Shown here: positions 1-5,503 of the stretch, piece after piece | Layout: each line of letters starts with the position of its first letter | How positions within the stretch are numbered: position 1 is the stretch's first letter | Assembly: GCA_028817775.1 (NCBI GenBank) | Contig: JAPPOW010000125.1 | Span: forward strand, 1-6,832 | Source: Candidatus Melainabacteria bacterium | Lineage (GTDB): Bacteria > Cyanobacteriota > Vampirovibrionia > LMEP-6097 | DNA length: 6,832 nucleotides | Direction: 5' to 3' | Translations under genes and position numbers: made by a program | The notes under the pieces: generated by a model | Databases searched by the model: none | Told to the model about the DNA's origin: nothing | The model's input: the letters and a program-made list of their open reading frames with translations, nothing else

Positions 1-88
1 GATTAAAACTAGTACTAATATTAGTGATTTCTGCATTATTTTTCTGCCTTATCACTAATTATTCCCTGCTCTAGCTAGGCTATTTGGC
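1..88. repeat. AT-rich noncoding segment with nested small inverted repeats
   Basis: This stretch lies downstream of the pentapeptide-repeat gene. It holds a perfect 12-bp palindrome ACTAATATTAGT at 14-25. It also holds a perfect 9-bp inverted repeat, ATTAGTGAT at 20-28 paired with ATCACTAAT at 51-59, with a 22-nt loop. A second small stem, TAGGC at 76-80 with GCCTA at 87-91, runs into the stop codon. Read on the minus strand, the 9-bp stem is followed within about 15 nt by a short TTTT run. It could be a weak transcription terminator for the gene at 89-1462, but the stem is AT-rich, the loop is long and the T-tract is poor. The repeats are seen directly; the terminator role is a guess. Confidence 0.3.
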
Positions 89-1462
89 CTATTGTTGCCA
101 ACGTACAAAGGCGGGGAAGCTACTGGCGTAAAGTACAGGCTGTTCTTGTCGTCTTGGTATAGTACAGCCGCTGAATTCAGCCTTGCTCAGATCGCAATTC
201 TCCATATTAGTTCGAGTGAAATTGACCTGCTTGAAATTATGCTTGGGATACTGGTCGCTTTGACTTATATTTTTGAGTTGGGCTTTGCTTAAATCCACTT
301 CTTCAAAGATAAGGCTAGTATCGTCATCACCGGCAAAGTCTAAATGAGCTTCTTGTGCTGAGCAGTTTTCTAGTCTAATTAAGCAAGGAGTCTGGCGGCT
401 TGTATCTAAGCTAATTCTGCTATTGTCCAAATTGGCATGCTGAAAACTAACTAGTGTTGAAACAGAACTCTTGGCACTAACTTGCTCGGCTTTAAGTCCG
501 CTACAATCAATTCTTTGATCTGTTTGCCCCTCAATACTTAGGCTCCCAAAACATGATCCAGAAAAATCAATGCCCTTGAGTGAGGATTTGCTTTTGATGC
601 GAATGACAGCGTTGCTATAGTGAGTATTTGAATTTCTCATATTGACCTCATCCATAACGCAAGACTCAAAAAGAGCATCATCTTTAAATCTTACTGCTTC
701 TAGGCACGCTCCACTCATATCGGTGTTCTTAAATTCTGTCCCACCAAGTTCACGGAAGCTACTTCCTTGGAGATTTATGGCTTTCATAGTCGAATTCTCA
801 AAGCTAGCATGGTCAAAGAGACATTGTTCACAATTTGCTCCGCCAAGGTCGACATTCTCAAAAAGCATATCGTCAAATTGAGCTTTTGAAAGATCAGCTT
901 GCTTCAGTTTGGTGCCAATAAATTTAGCCTGTCTAAAAGTGATACCCGAGAGATTTGCCTCATTGAGTATAGTTCCTGTCAAATCAATAGCTTGAATTCT
1001 TTTCAGTGGACCAAGCTTTGAACTTAAATCCAAACCAGTCAGATCAGCACCGGAGAGATCAGCATCGCTAAGAGCTTTCCTGAAACCCTTTGCACCAAGT
1101 TTCTCTTTGATGTAATCAAAGGAATCTCCTTGATAACCCTCTTTTTGAAGAGCAGCTGTAATTTCTGCAAAAGACATTTGTGCAAGTTGGAGAGGCTTGG
1201 ATGTTGCTGCAGCTATTTGCACAGCTAGTTTAAATTCATCCAAATTGCGAATAGGCCCTTGTTCCAGTGAGCCATTTAAGATATCTGGAGTGGACGCAGG
1301 GCTTGCAGTGATTGGTTCAAAGAGAGCGGCCAATGCTCTATCATCATGTGTGTTTTTTAAATCTCGGGCTTGACCAGTTGTTTCAAATCTTGCCACTTGC
1401 TGGCTAGGACTCTGTCCAGAAAAAGAAACCGTGAATAAGCTCATCATGATACATAATATCAT
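89..1462 (-). CDS. Exported-type pentapeptide-repeat protein, function unknown
   Basis: The protein has 457 residues. The N-terminus (about 1-16) is hydrophobic (MILCIMMSLFTVSFSG) and resembles a short signal peptide or membrane anchor, but it lacks the usual Lys/Arg before the hydrophobic stretch and has no lipobox. Residues 20-125 are non-repetitive. From about 130 to 280 the sequence is built of pentapeptide repeats of the A(D/N)Lxx type, for example ADLSG ADLTG, ANLSG, ADLSK and VDLGG. A diverged stretch follows, and repeats return at about 297-303 and 385-433 (VDLSK, VNFTR, CDLSK AEFSG). Such repeats fold into a right-handed quadrilateral beta-helix. The family has no single function, and members range from DNA-gyrase-protecting mimics to cell-envelope proteins. 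The export-type N-terminus argues against a gyrase inhibitor here. I chose the ATG at 1462: in frame, the codons upstream run ATC-TTA-ACA-GCT-AGA-TGC back to a stop, with no usual start codon. No clear Shine-Dalgarno sequence is visible. The gene is divergent from cstA with a 26-bp gap. Confidence 0.85.
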   Translation of the reverse strand: MILCIMMSLFTVSFSGQSPSQQVARFETTGQARDLKNTHDDRALAALFEPITASPASTPDILNGSLEQGPIRNLDEFKLAVQIAAATSKPLQLAQMSFAEITAALQKEGYQGDSFDYIKEKLGAKGFRKALSDADLSGADLTGLDLSSKLGPLKRIQAIDLTGTILNEANLSGITFRQAKFIGTKLKQADLSKAQFDDMLFENVDLGGANCEQCLFDHASFENSTMKAINLQGSSFRELGGTEFKNTDMSGACLEAVRFKDDALFESCVMDEVNMRNSNTHYSNAVIRIKSKSSLKGIDFSGSCFGSLSIEGQTDQRIDCSGLKAEQVSAKSSVSTLVSFQHANLDNSRISLDTSRQTPCLIRLENCSAQEAHLDFAGDDDTSLIFEEVDLSKAQLKNISQSDQYPKHNFKQVNFTRTNMENCDLSKAEFSGCTIPRRQEQPVLYASSFPAFVRWQQ

Positions 1463-1463
1463 G
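1445..1463. promoter_or_regulatory. 19-bp inverted repeat at divergent gene starts, possible operator
   Basis: CATGATA-CATAA-TATCATG is a perfect 7-bp inverted repeat with a 5-bp centre. It covers the first codons of the minus-strand pentapeptide-repeat gene and lies 26-44 bp upstream of the cstA start codon. Its size and symmetry suit a dimeric helix-turn-helix regulator, and from here it could affect both genes. The centre includes CATAAT, which resembles a -10 element for cstA, but there is no good -35 at 17-18 bp. The symmetry is directly visible; binding by a regulator is inference. Confidence 0.3.
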
Positions 1464-1488
1464 CATCTAGCTGTTAAGATCTAAGACT

Positions 1489-3129
1489 ATGCGTGCCGAT
1501 TTTTTAGTAGCAATAGTAATGACGATTTATTTATTGGGCTATTTTTTCTACTCTTCATTTCTATCAAAGAAAATCTTTAAACTGGATGACTCCAAGCAGA
1601 CGCCAGCACATAAACTTGAAGATGGCATTGATTTCTTGCCTACTCGTAAGTGGATTTTGTTTGGGCATCATTATGCTTCGATTGCTGGAGTCGCTCCCAT
1701 CATTGGTCCTTGCATTGCAGTCTACTGGGGTTGGTTGCCGGCACTAATTTGGGTAGTACTTGGCAATATTTTTATGGGTGCCGTGCATGACATGGGAGTG
1801 CTGGTGATGTCGGTGCGCAACAAGGCTCAGTCGCTTGCTGAAATTGCTGGGCAATTTCTTTCCAAAAAATCCAAACTCTCGCTCCTTTGTATTTTAGTAT
1901 TTTTGCTCTGGATTGTATCTGCAGCATTCTCTGTAGTGATAGCTAGATTGTTTGTTACTTATCCAAGTTCAGTTTTGCCCACTATTTTTGCTTCAATTCT
2001 GGCATTGATCATGGGGCAGATTTTGTATCGCTCTAGGATCCATGCTCTTTTGCCAAGTTTAATTGCACTCGCTCTGCTCTATGCTTCAATCCCGCTTGGG
2101 GTCAAGTATCCGATCTCACTTGATATGGAACCGGGTTTAGCAACTTGTGTTTGGGTTTTGATCTTATTGACTTATGCCTTTGTCGCTTCGGTCTTGCCAG
2201 TTTGGGTTTTGCTGCAACCGCGTGACTATATCAACTCACATCAAATTATTGTTGGACTTGGAATTTTAGTTGTGGGGATTTTTATGACCAAGCCTGAGAT
2301 AGTAGCACCAGCAATTAATTTTGAAGCGGAGCGATCTTGGTTTCCGTTCTTGTTTATTACCGTTGCTTGCGGGGCAATTAGCGGCGCGCATGGACTTGTT
2401 GCTAGTGGTACCACCTCGCGCCAAGTTAATAAAGAATCAGACATTAGACCAATTGCTTATGGTGGAATGCTACTTGAGGGCTTCTTGGCTTTGCTTGCTG
2501 TGATTGCAGCCAGTGCTGGCTTTGCCAATTATGATGGTTGGTGTACTCATTATGCTAGCTGGGCGCATGCTTCGCGTCATGGCTTGGATGCCTTTGTGCA
2601 GGGAGCTGTTAATTTCATGGGTCACTTTAATTTGGGTCCAGAAATTGCAGCAGCTTTTATCGCTGTGATCATAATTAGTTTTGCAGCAACCAGCTTGGAT
2701 ACTTTGTTTCGGATTCAAAGATATATGCTTGAAGAGATTTCTACGCTAACTAAAATCAAGCCACTGGGCAATCGTTACCTGGCTTCTTTTATTGCAATCC
2801 TTACTGTGTCGATGATGGTTTACTCAGATGGCATCACCAAGGTTGAGGGAGCCTTCACTCTTTGGCCTCTCTTTGGTTCTACTAATCAATTGGTCGCAGC
2901 ACTTGCACTGATGATCATGGCACTATTTTTGATTTCAATTAAATCTTCTAATCTAGTGGTTTTGATTCCTGGTTTGCTGCTTACTGTGTTGACCGTGATT
3001 GCCAATAGTCTGGGGGTTCTGAATTTTATAGAGCAGGCTAATTATTTGCTTGCTGGAATTGCAGTGGTGATTTTGATTTTGCAGTTAATCATTGTCACTG
3101 ATATTCTCAAAAATCTCAATGCTAAATAG
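1489..3129 (+). CDS. cstA: CstA-family carbon starvation protein / small organic acid or peptide transporter
   Basis: This is a 546-residue polytopic inner-membrane protein with many hydrophobic segments. The CstA family signatures appear in order: GHHYASIAGVAPIIGP (59-74), AVHDMGVL with SVRNKAQSLAEIAG (98-121), LPVWVLLQPRDYIN (236-249), CGAISGAHGLVASGTTSRQ (294-312), YGGMLLEG (324-331), SLDTLFRIQRYMLEE (402-416) and LWPLFGSTNQLVAALAL (458-474). It is shorter than the roughly 700-residue enterobacterial CstA and BtsT and belongs with the shorter form of the family. Characterised relatives take up pyruvate (BtsT, CstA) or have been linked to peptide uptake under carbon starvation; the substrate here is not determined. 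The ATG at 1489 has no strong Shine-Dalgarno, only purine-rich TAAGA-type bases upstream. The last 11 bp overlap the start of the BASS transporter gene, which suggests co-transcription and translational coupling. Confidence 0.93.
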   Translation: MRADFLVAIVMTIYLLGYFFYSSFLSKKIFKLDDSKQTPAHKLEDGIDFLPTRKWILFGHHYASIAGVAPIIGPCIAVYWGWLPALIWVVLGNIFMGAVHDMGVLVMSVRNKAQSLAEIAGQFLSKKSKLSLLCILVFLLWIVSAAFSVVIARLFVTYPSSVLPTIFASILALIMGQILYRSRIHALLPSLIALALLYASIPLGVKYPISLDMEPGLATCVWVLILLTYAFVASVLPVWVLLQPRDYINSHQIIVGLGILVVGIFMTKPEIVAPAINFEAERSWFPFLFITVACGAISGAHGLVASGTTSRQVNKESDIRPIAYGGMLLEGFLALLAVIAASAGFANYDGWCTHYASWAHASRHGLDAFVQGAVNFMGHFNLGPEIAAAFIAVIIISFAATSLDTLFRIQRYMLEEISTLTKIKPLGNRYLASFIAILTVSMMVYSDGITKVEGAFTLWPLFGSTNQLVAALALMIMALFLISIKSSNLVVLIPGLLLTVLTVIANSLGVLNFIEQANYLLAGIAVVILILQLIIVTDILKNLNAK

Positions 3130-4057
3130 TCTCAGTAAATTTTTCTCACAAAACTTTTTTGTAGTCATCACTGTCTTTGCAGCTTTGGGTTTGTTGCAAG
3201 CACCTTGGCAAGAAGCACTCAAGTCCTATATAGAGCCAATGCTAGGTTCGATAATTTTTGCAATGGCATTAACTTTACACTTCGATGATTTTCTTAATGT
3301 CTTTAAGCGTCCGCGTCATCTGGCCTTGGGAGTAGCGATGCAGTATTTAATTATGCCAGCTTCAGCCTTTGCTATTGCTCGTCTACTGGGCTTGCCGCAA
3401 GAACTTGCTGTTGGTTTAGTCTTGGTTGGCTCCTCACCTGGCGGCACAGTTTCTAATGTGCTAGTTTATATCGCTCGAGCTGACCTGCCGCTATCAGTTT
3501 CTATGACTTTTGTTTCAACTTGCATTGCCCCGCTGATGCTACCAACAATGATGCTAGTTTATGCTTCACATTGGATAGAAGTGGATGCGGTAGCTTTGTT
3601 TTGGGCTGCAATTAAGATAGTCTTGATTCCACTGGCCATAGGTTTAGCTCTCAAAGCTTTAATCAAAACTACTAGTCAGACTTTAGAAGATGTGGTTTCC
3701 TTAGTTTCAGTTTTATTGGTTTCTATCATTATTATGACTATGGTTGCAATTGGTGCTCCAAAGCTTGCTGAAATTACAAATCTACAAGAATATATTGTGC
3801 AAATTTTAATTGCTGTATTTTTGCTTAATGCAGCCGGTATGATTTTTGGTTATTACTTACCAAAAATAACTCAACCCAAATTAGAACTAAAACAAATCAG
3901 ATCTATTTCAATGGAAGTTGCTATGCAAAATTCTGGCTTGGCTTCAGTTTTGGCGCTAGCTCACTTCGGTCCGCTTGCTGTATTGCCGGCAATTTTTGCT
4001 GCTATTTGGAATTGTATGGCTGGCTCTTTGTTGGCTAATTATTGGCAGCAAAAATAG
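3119..4057 (+). CDS. BASS-family (bile acid:sodium symporter superfamily) transporter
   Basis: The protein has 312 residues from the ATG at 3119 and nearly ten hydrophobic segments, the usual size for bacterial BASS proteins. Diagnostic motifs are the discontinuous-helix segment GSSPGGTVSNVLVYIARAD (104-122) and SISMEVAMQNSGLASVLALAHF (262-283, split here as SISMEVAMQNS and GLASVLALAHF). In solved bacterial homologues of the intestinal bile acid transporter ASBT, the equivalent Glu, Gln and Asn residues help coordinate sodium; here they appear as E266, Q270 and N271, with Q75 also conserved. Family substrates include bile acids, pyruvate (plant BASS2), pantoate-type compounds and other organic anions, so the substrate is open. 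A TTG at 3092 would add nine residues, but neither start has a Shine-Dalgarno sequence. I prefer the ATG, which overlaps the cstA stop by 11 bp and fits translational coupling. The 3' end overlaps the convergent binding-protein gene by 23 bp. Confidence 0.92.
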   Translation: MLNSLSKFFSQNFFVVITVFAALGLLQAPWQEALKSYIEPMLGSIIFAMALTLHFDDFLNVFKRPRHLALGVAMQYLIMPASAFAIARLLGLPQELAVGLVLVGSSPGGTVSNVLVYIARADLPLSVSMTFVSTCIAPLMLPTMMLVYASHWIEVDAVALFWAAIKIVLIPLAIGLALKALIKTTSQTLEDVVSLVSVLLVSIIIMTMVAIGAPKLAEITNLQEYIVQILIAVFLLNAAGMIFGYYLPKITQPKLELKQIRSISMEVAMQNSGLASVLALAHFGPLAVLPAIFAAIWNCMAGSLLANYWQQK

Positions 4058-5387
4058 CTTGCAAGTCATCAAGAGCTTCTTGAGGCTTAGCTTCCATCCT
4101 TAGAACTTTGAGGTAAGCAGCTTTGATTTCTCTCTTGTATCTAGAAGAGTAAGAAACTTGAGGAAAGTAAGTTGCTGATGGACTATTGGCTAAATCAACA
4201 AAAGTTTTGATATAAGGATTTGGGTGCTTGTCGAAAAATCCACTTGAAATTTTTTTGAGTGGCGAGAATTTTTTTTGAGCTAGTGCTAGGTATTCTAAAT
4301 TTTCTTGTTTGGCTAGCCATTGCATAAACTTGAGTGCTTCTTGTGGATGCTTGGCATCTCTGGGTATTGCTAGAGCATCAACTGCAACTTGAGTCCCTGC
4401 ATTAGATTGCTTCCCCTTCTCTTCGCTCAGGGTCGCAATGACCGAGGGGAAAGCTGCGACAACTACTTCCATCTTCGGTGCAAAAATTCCAGCTAAATTA
4501 TATTCCCAGACCCCGCTATTTTCTATTGCAATGCGTCCTGAGTAAAATGGATTGTCAGGACTTTGATAAGCATGAAAACCTTCAGTAAAGGCTGCAAGTT
4601 TGTCCTTAGGAATTTTAGAAGCAAAATTGTCCTGCACCCAAGTCCAAGCAGCAATGTTCTCAGCAGAATTTGCTACTTGCCAGTCACCGCCAAAGGCAGA
4701 GACAATAAACTTACCTGACCAAGGAGGCCAACTTGGTAACCAGCCAATATGAGGCTGTAGCGCTCTAGGGCTGTAGCGCTCTAGCGGGTCTTTGCTTGAG
4801 TCCGTTACAGCGTCGAAGACTTTCACTATGTCATTTAAGTTTTGTGGCACAGGCAAATCATATTGATCAAGCAAAGTTTTATTGACATGCATCGCTTCGC
4901 AAGTCGGCATTAATGGCATTGCAAATTGTTTACCATTGATGTTCAACATTTCAATGTAGATAGGAATGTATCCCCCGAGCCCTGAGTCCTGAGCCCTGAG
5001 CAACGGACTTAAGTCCGTTAAGCCACCTCGTAAACCAAGGTCAACTACCATATCACCATCAAGATGAATTAAATCTGGGGGCACGCCAGCTGCAATTGCC
5101 ATCAAGATTTTCTTGCGTGGCATTGAGATACTGAGCATTTCTACTTCAAAACCGTGGTCTTCTGAGTTAAATTTGGTTACTAAATCAACTAGTGGTTCTT
5201 TCTCGCTGCCGCTCCAATATTGCCAGAACACCACTTTTGGCTGGTCCTGAGATCCTGACGCCCCTTCGGAGCTCAGGATGACAGTTTTTCCTTCGGGGCT
5301 CAGGATGACACCCTCAAAGAAAAATGGCAGCGCACACAATACACAAAACAGAAATATATATAAGGTAGTGTTTTTGGAGCTCAACAA
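4035..5387 (-). CDS. ABC transporter family 1 (sugar-type) solute-binding protein carrying repeat-derived in-frame segments
   Basis: The protein has 450 residues. Residues 4-24 form an export signal (Lys5, then a hydrophobic run YIFLFCVLCALPFFF). No clean lipobox or AxA cleavage site is seen. The mature domain begins near residue 50 with KVVFWQYWSGSEKEPLVDLV, typical of the MalE-like extracellular solute-binding family 1. Other family landmarks are GVPPDLIHLDGD (101-112), MPLMPTCEAMHVNKTLLDQ (157-175), NPFYSGRIAIENSGVWEY (279-296), VDALAIPRDAKHPQEALKFM (336-355) and the C-terminal PQEALDDLQ (435-443). Its predicted role is to bind a sugar or related solute outside the inner membrane and deliver it to an ABC permease, but no permease or ATPase gene lies in the window. 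The start is TTG (5387; the next codon is also TTG): in frame back to the upstream stop there is no ATG or GTG, and no Shine-Dalgarno is visible. Four stretches (about residues 26-47, 124-137, 194-212 and 315-328) are encoded by repetitive or palindromic DNA and look like in-frame insertions that the frame has tolerated. Confidence 0.9.
   Translation of the reverse strand: MLSSKNTTLYIFLFCVLCALPFFFEGVILSPEGKTVILSSEGASGSQDQPKVVFWQYWSGSEKEPLVDLVTKFNSEDHGFEVEMLSISMPRKKILMAIAAGVPPDLIHLDGDMVVDLGLRGGLTDLSPLLRAQDSGLGGYIPIYIEMLNINGKQFAMPLMPTCEAMHVNKTLLDQYDLPVPQNLNDIVKVFDAVTDSSKDPLERYSPRALQPHIGWLPSWPPWSGKFIVSAFGGDWQVANSAENIAAWTWVQDNFASKIPKDKLAAFTEGFHAYQSPDNPFYSGRIAIENSGVWEYNLAGIFAPKMEVVVAAFPSVIATLSEEKGKQSNAGTQVAVDALAIPRDAKHPQEALKFMQWLAKQENLEYLALAQKKFSPLKKISSGFFDKHPNPYIKTFVDLANSPSATYFPQVSYSSRYKREIKAAYLKVLRMEAKPQEALDDLQAIFAANN
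4404..4442. repeat. 39-bp imperfect hairpin repeat inside the solute-binding-protein gene
   Basis: On the minus strand the element starts GTCATTGCGACCCTGAGCG and ends GAAGCAATCT. It is an imperfect hairpin: ATTGC (4406-4410) pairs with GCAAT (4435-4439), and inside this CCCT (4414-4417) pairs with AGGG (4429-4432). Short dispersed repeats beginning GTCATTGCGA and ending GAAGCAATCT are a recurrent type in intergenic DNA of many bacteria. Here it is translated as VIATLSEEKGKQS (residues 315-327), in the loop between the AAFPS segment and the VDALAIP strand of the binding protein. The resemblance to the intergenic repeat class is from memory and unverified. Confidence 0.6.
4753..4784. repeat. 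Exact 16-bp tandem duplication inside the solute-binding-protein gene
   Basis: GGCTGTAGCGCTCTAG occurs twice head to tail, at 4753-4768 and 4769-4784, with no mismatch. Because 16 is not a multiple of three, the two copies are read in different frames; on the minus strand they give LERYSPRALQP (about residues 202-212). Just downstream on the plus strand, CTTGAGTCCGTTA (4795-4807) matches 12 of 13 bases of one arm of the 18-bp palindrome at 5002-5019. The whole 4753-4807 stretch may therefore be one repeat-derived insert, covering about residues 194-212. Confidence 0.75.
4974..5019. repeat. Heptanucleotide tandem run followed by a perfect 18-bp palindrome, inside the solute-binding-protein gene
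   Basis: Four consecutive 7-bp units, CCCGAGC, CCTGAGT, CCTGAGC and CCTGAGC, occupy 4974-5001. They are followed directly by the perfect palindrome AACGGACTTAAGTCCGTT at 5002-5019. Read on the minus strand, this encodes about residues 123-138 (TDLSPLLRAQDSGLGG), after the conserved GGLTDLSP-type segment of the family. Short tandem heptamers built on CTGAG-like cores are known from filamentous cyanobacterial genomes, which is a weak lineage hint only. The repeat structure is directly visible. Confidence 0.75.
5245..5310. repeat. Doubled 21-bp repeat with hairpin after the signal-peptide codons of the solute-binding-protein gene
   Basis: Two 21-bp copies lie at 5263-5283 and 5290-5310. They differ at one base and share the core CTCAGGATGACA preceded by CCTTCGG. 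They are 27 bp apart, so they encode parallel peptides, VILSPEGK and VILSSEGA, nine residues apart (residues 27-42). TCCTGAG at 5245-5251 is an inverted copy of CTCAGGA at 5272-5278, and ATCCTGA at 5252-5258 of TCAGGAT at 5273-5279, so the segment can form a hairpin. The repeat sits between the hydrophobic export signal and the first conserved strand of the mature domain. The core resembles the common GTCATCCTGAGC...GAAGGATC class of dispersed bacterial repeats; this comparison is from memory. Confidence 0.75.
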
Positions 5388-5491
5388 GTAAATGATACCA
5401 GCGTCATTAATAAAATCTTGGTTATGCTGACATTAGATCGGGATTTAATCAGTTAGTATAACGAGAAGCGCAGGACAGGCTCACTGGGCTA
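5388..5491. promoter_or_regulatory. Divergent intergenic region with a possible fabF -10 element
   Basis: This is noncoding DNA between the start of the binding-protein gene (minus strand) and the fabF leader. TATAAC at 5457-5462, inside TTAGTATAACG, matches the sigma-70 -10 consensus at five of six positions and lies about 40 bp before the fabF start. CTGACA at 5427-5432 resembles a -35 box, but the gap is 24 bp, too long for a standard promoter, and nothing better sits at 17-18 bp. The promoter is therefore only a possibility. No clear promoter for the minus-strand gene is visible. Confidence 0.25.
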
Positions 5492-5493
5492 AT

Positions 5494-5499
5494 GGAGAG
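5494..5499 (+). promoter_or_regulatory. Shine-Dalgarno site of fabF
   Basis: GGAGAG lies four bases before the ATG at 5504. It is the best ribosome binding site in the window. It decides the start of fabF: the in-frame ATG at 5492 overlaps this site, has no Shine-Dalgarno of its own, and would add only MERN before the conserved MTERRVVITG opening. Confidence 0.75.
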
Positions 5500-5503
5500 A
5501 AAT

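Noticed and set aside
76..91. Small stem TAGGC/GCCTA as terminator of the minus-strand gene
   Set aside because: It overlaps the stop codon, has only five pairs and is not followed by a T-tract on the minus strand.
92..292. Plus-strand open frame of 66 codons opposite the pentapeptide-repeat gene
   Set aside because: It lies wholly antisense to a well-supported gene, resembles no family and has no ribosome binding site.
642..881. Plus-strand open frame of 79 codons opposite the pentapeptide-repeat gene
   Set aside because: It is a composition shadow of the repeat-coding strand; the translation shows no recognisable domain.
2241..2718. Three overlapping short open frames (two minus, one plus) within cstA
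   Set aside because: All lie inside conserved CstA motifs in other frames and have no independent coding evidence.
3092..3118. TTG start giving a nine-residue longer BASS protein
   Set aside because: There is no Shine-Dalgarno for it; the added residues do not resemble the family N-terminus, and the ATG at 3119 gives a typical coupled overlap.
4404..5310. CRISPR array or insertion sequence as the source of the repeats
   Set aside because: The repeats differ from one another in sequence and spacing, there are no spacers, and no transposase or terminal inverted repeats with target duplications are visible.
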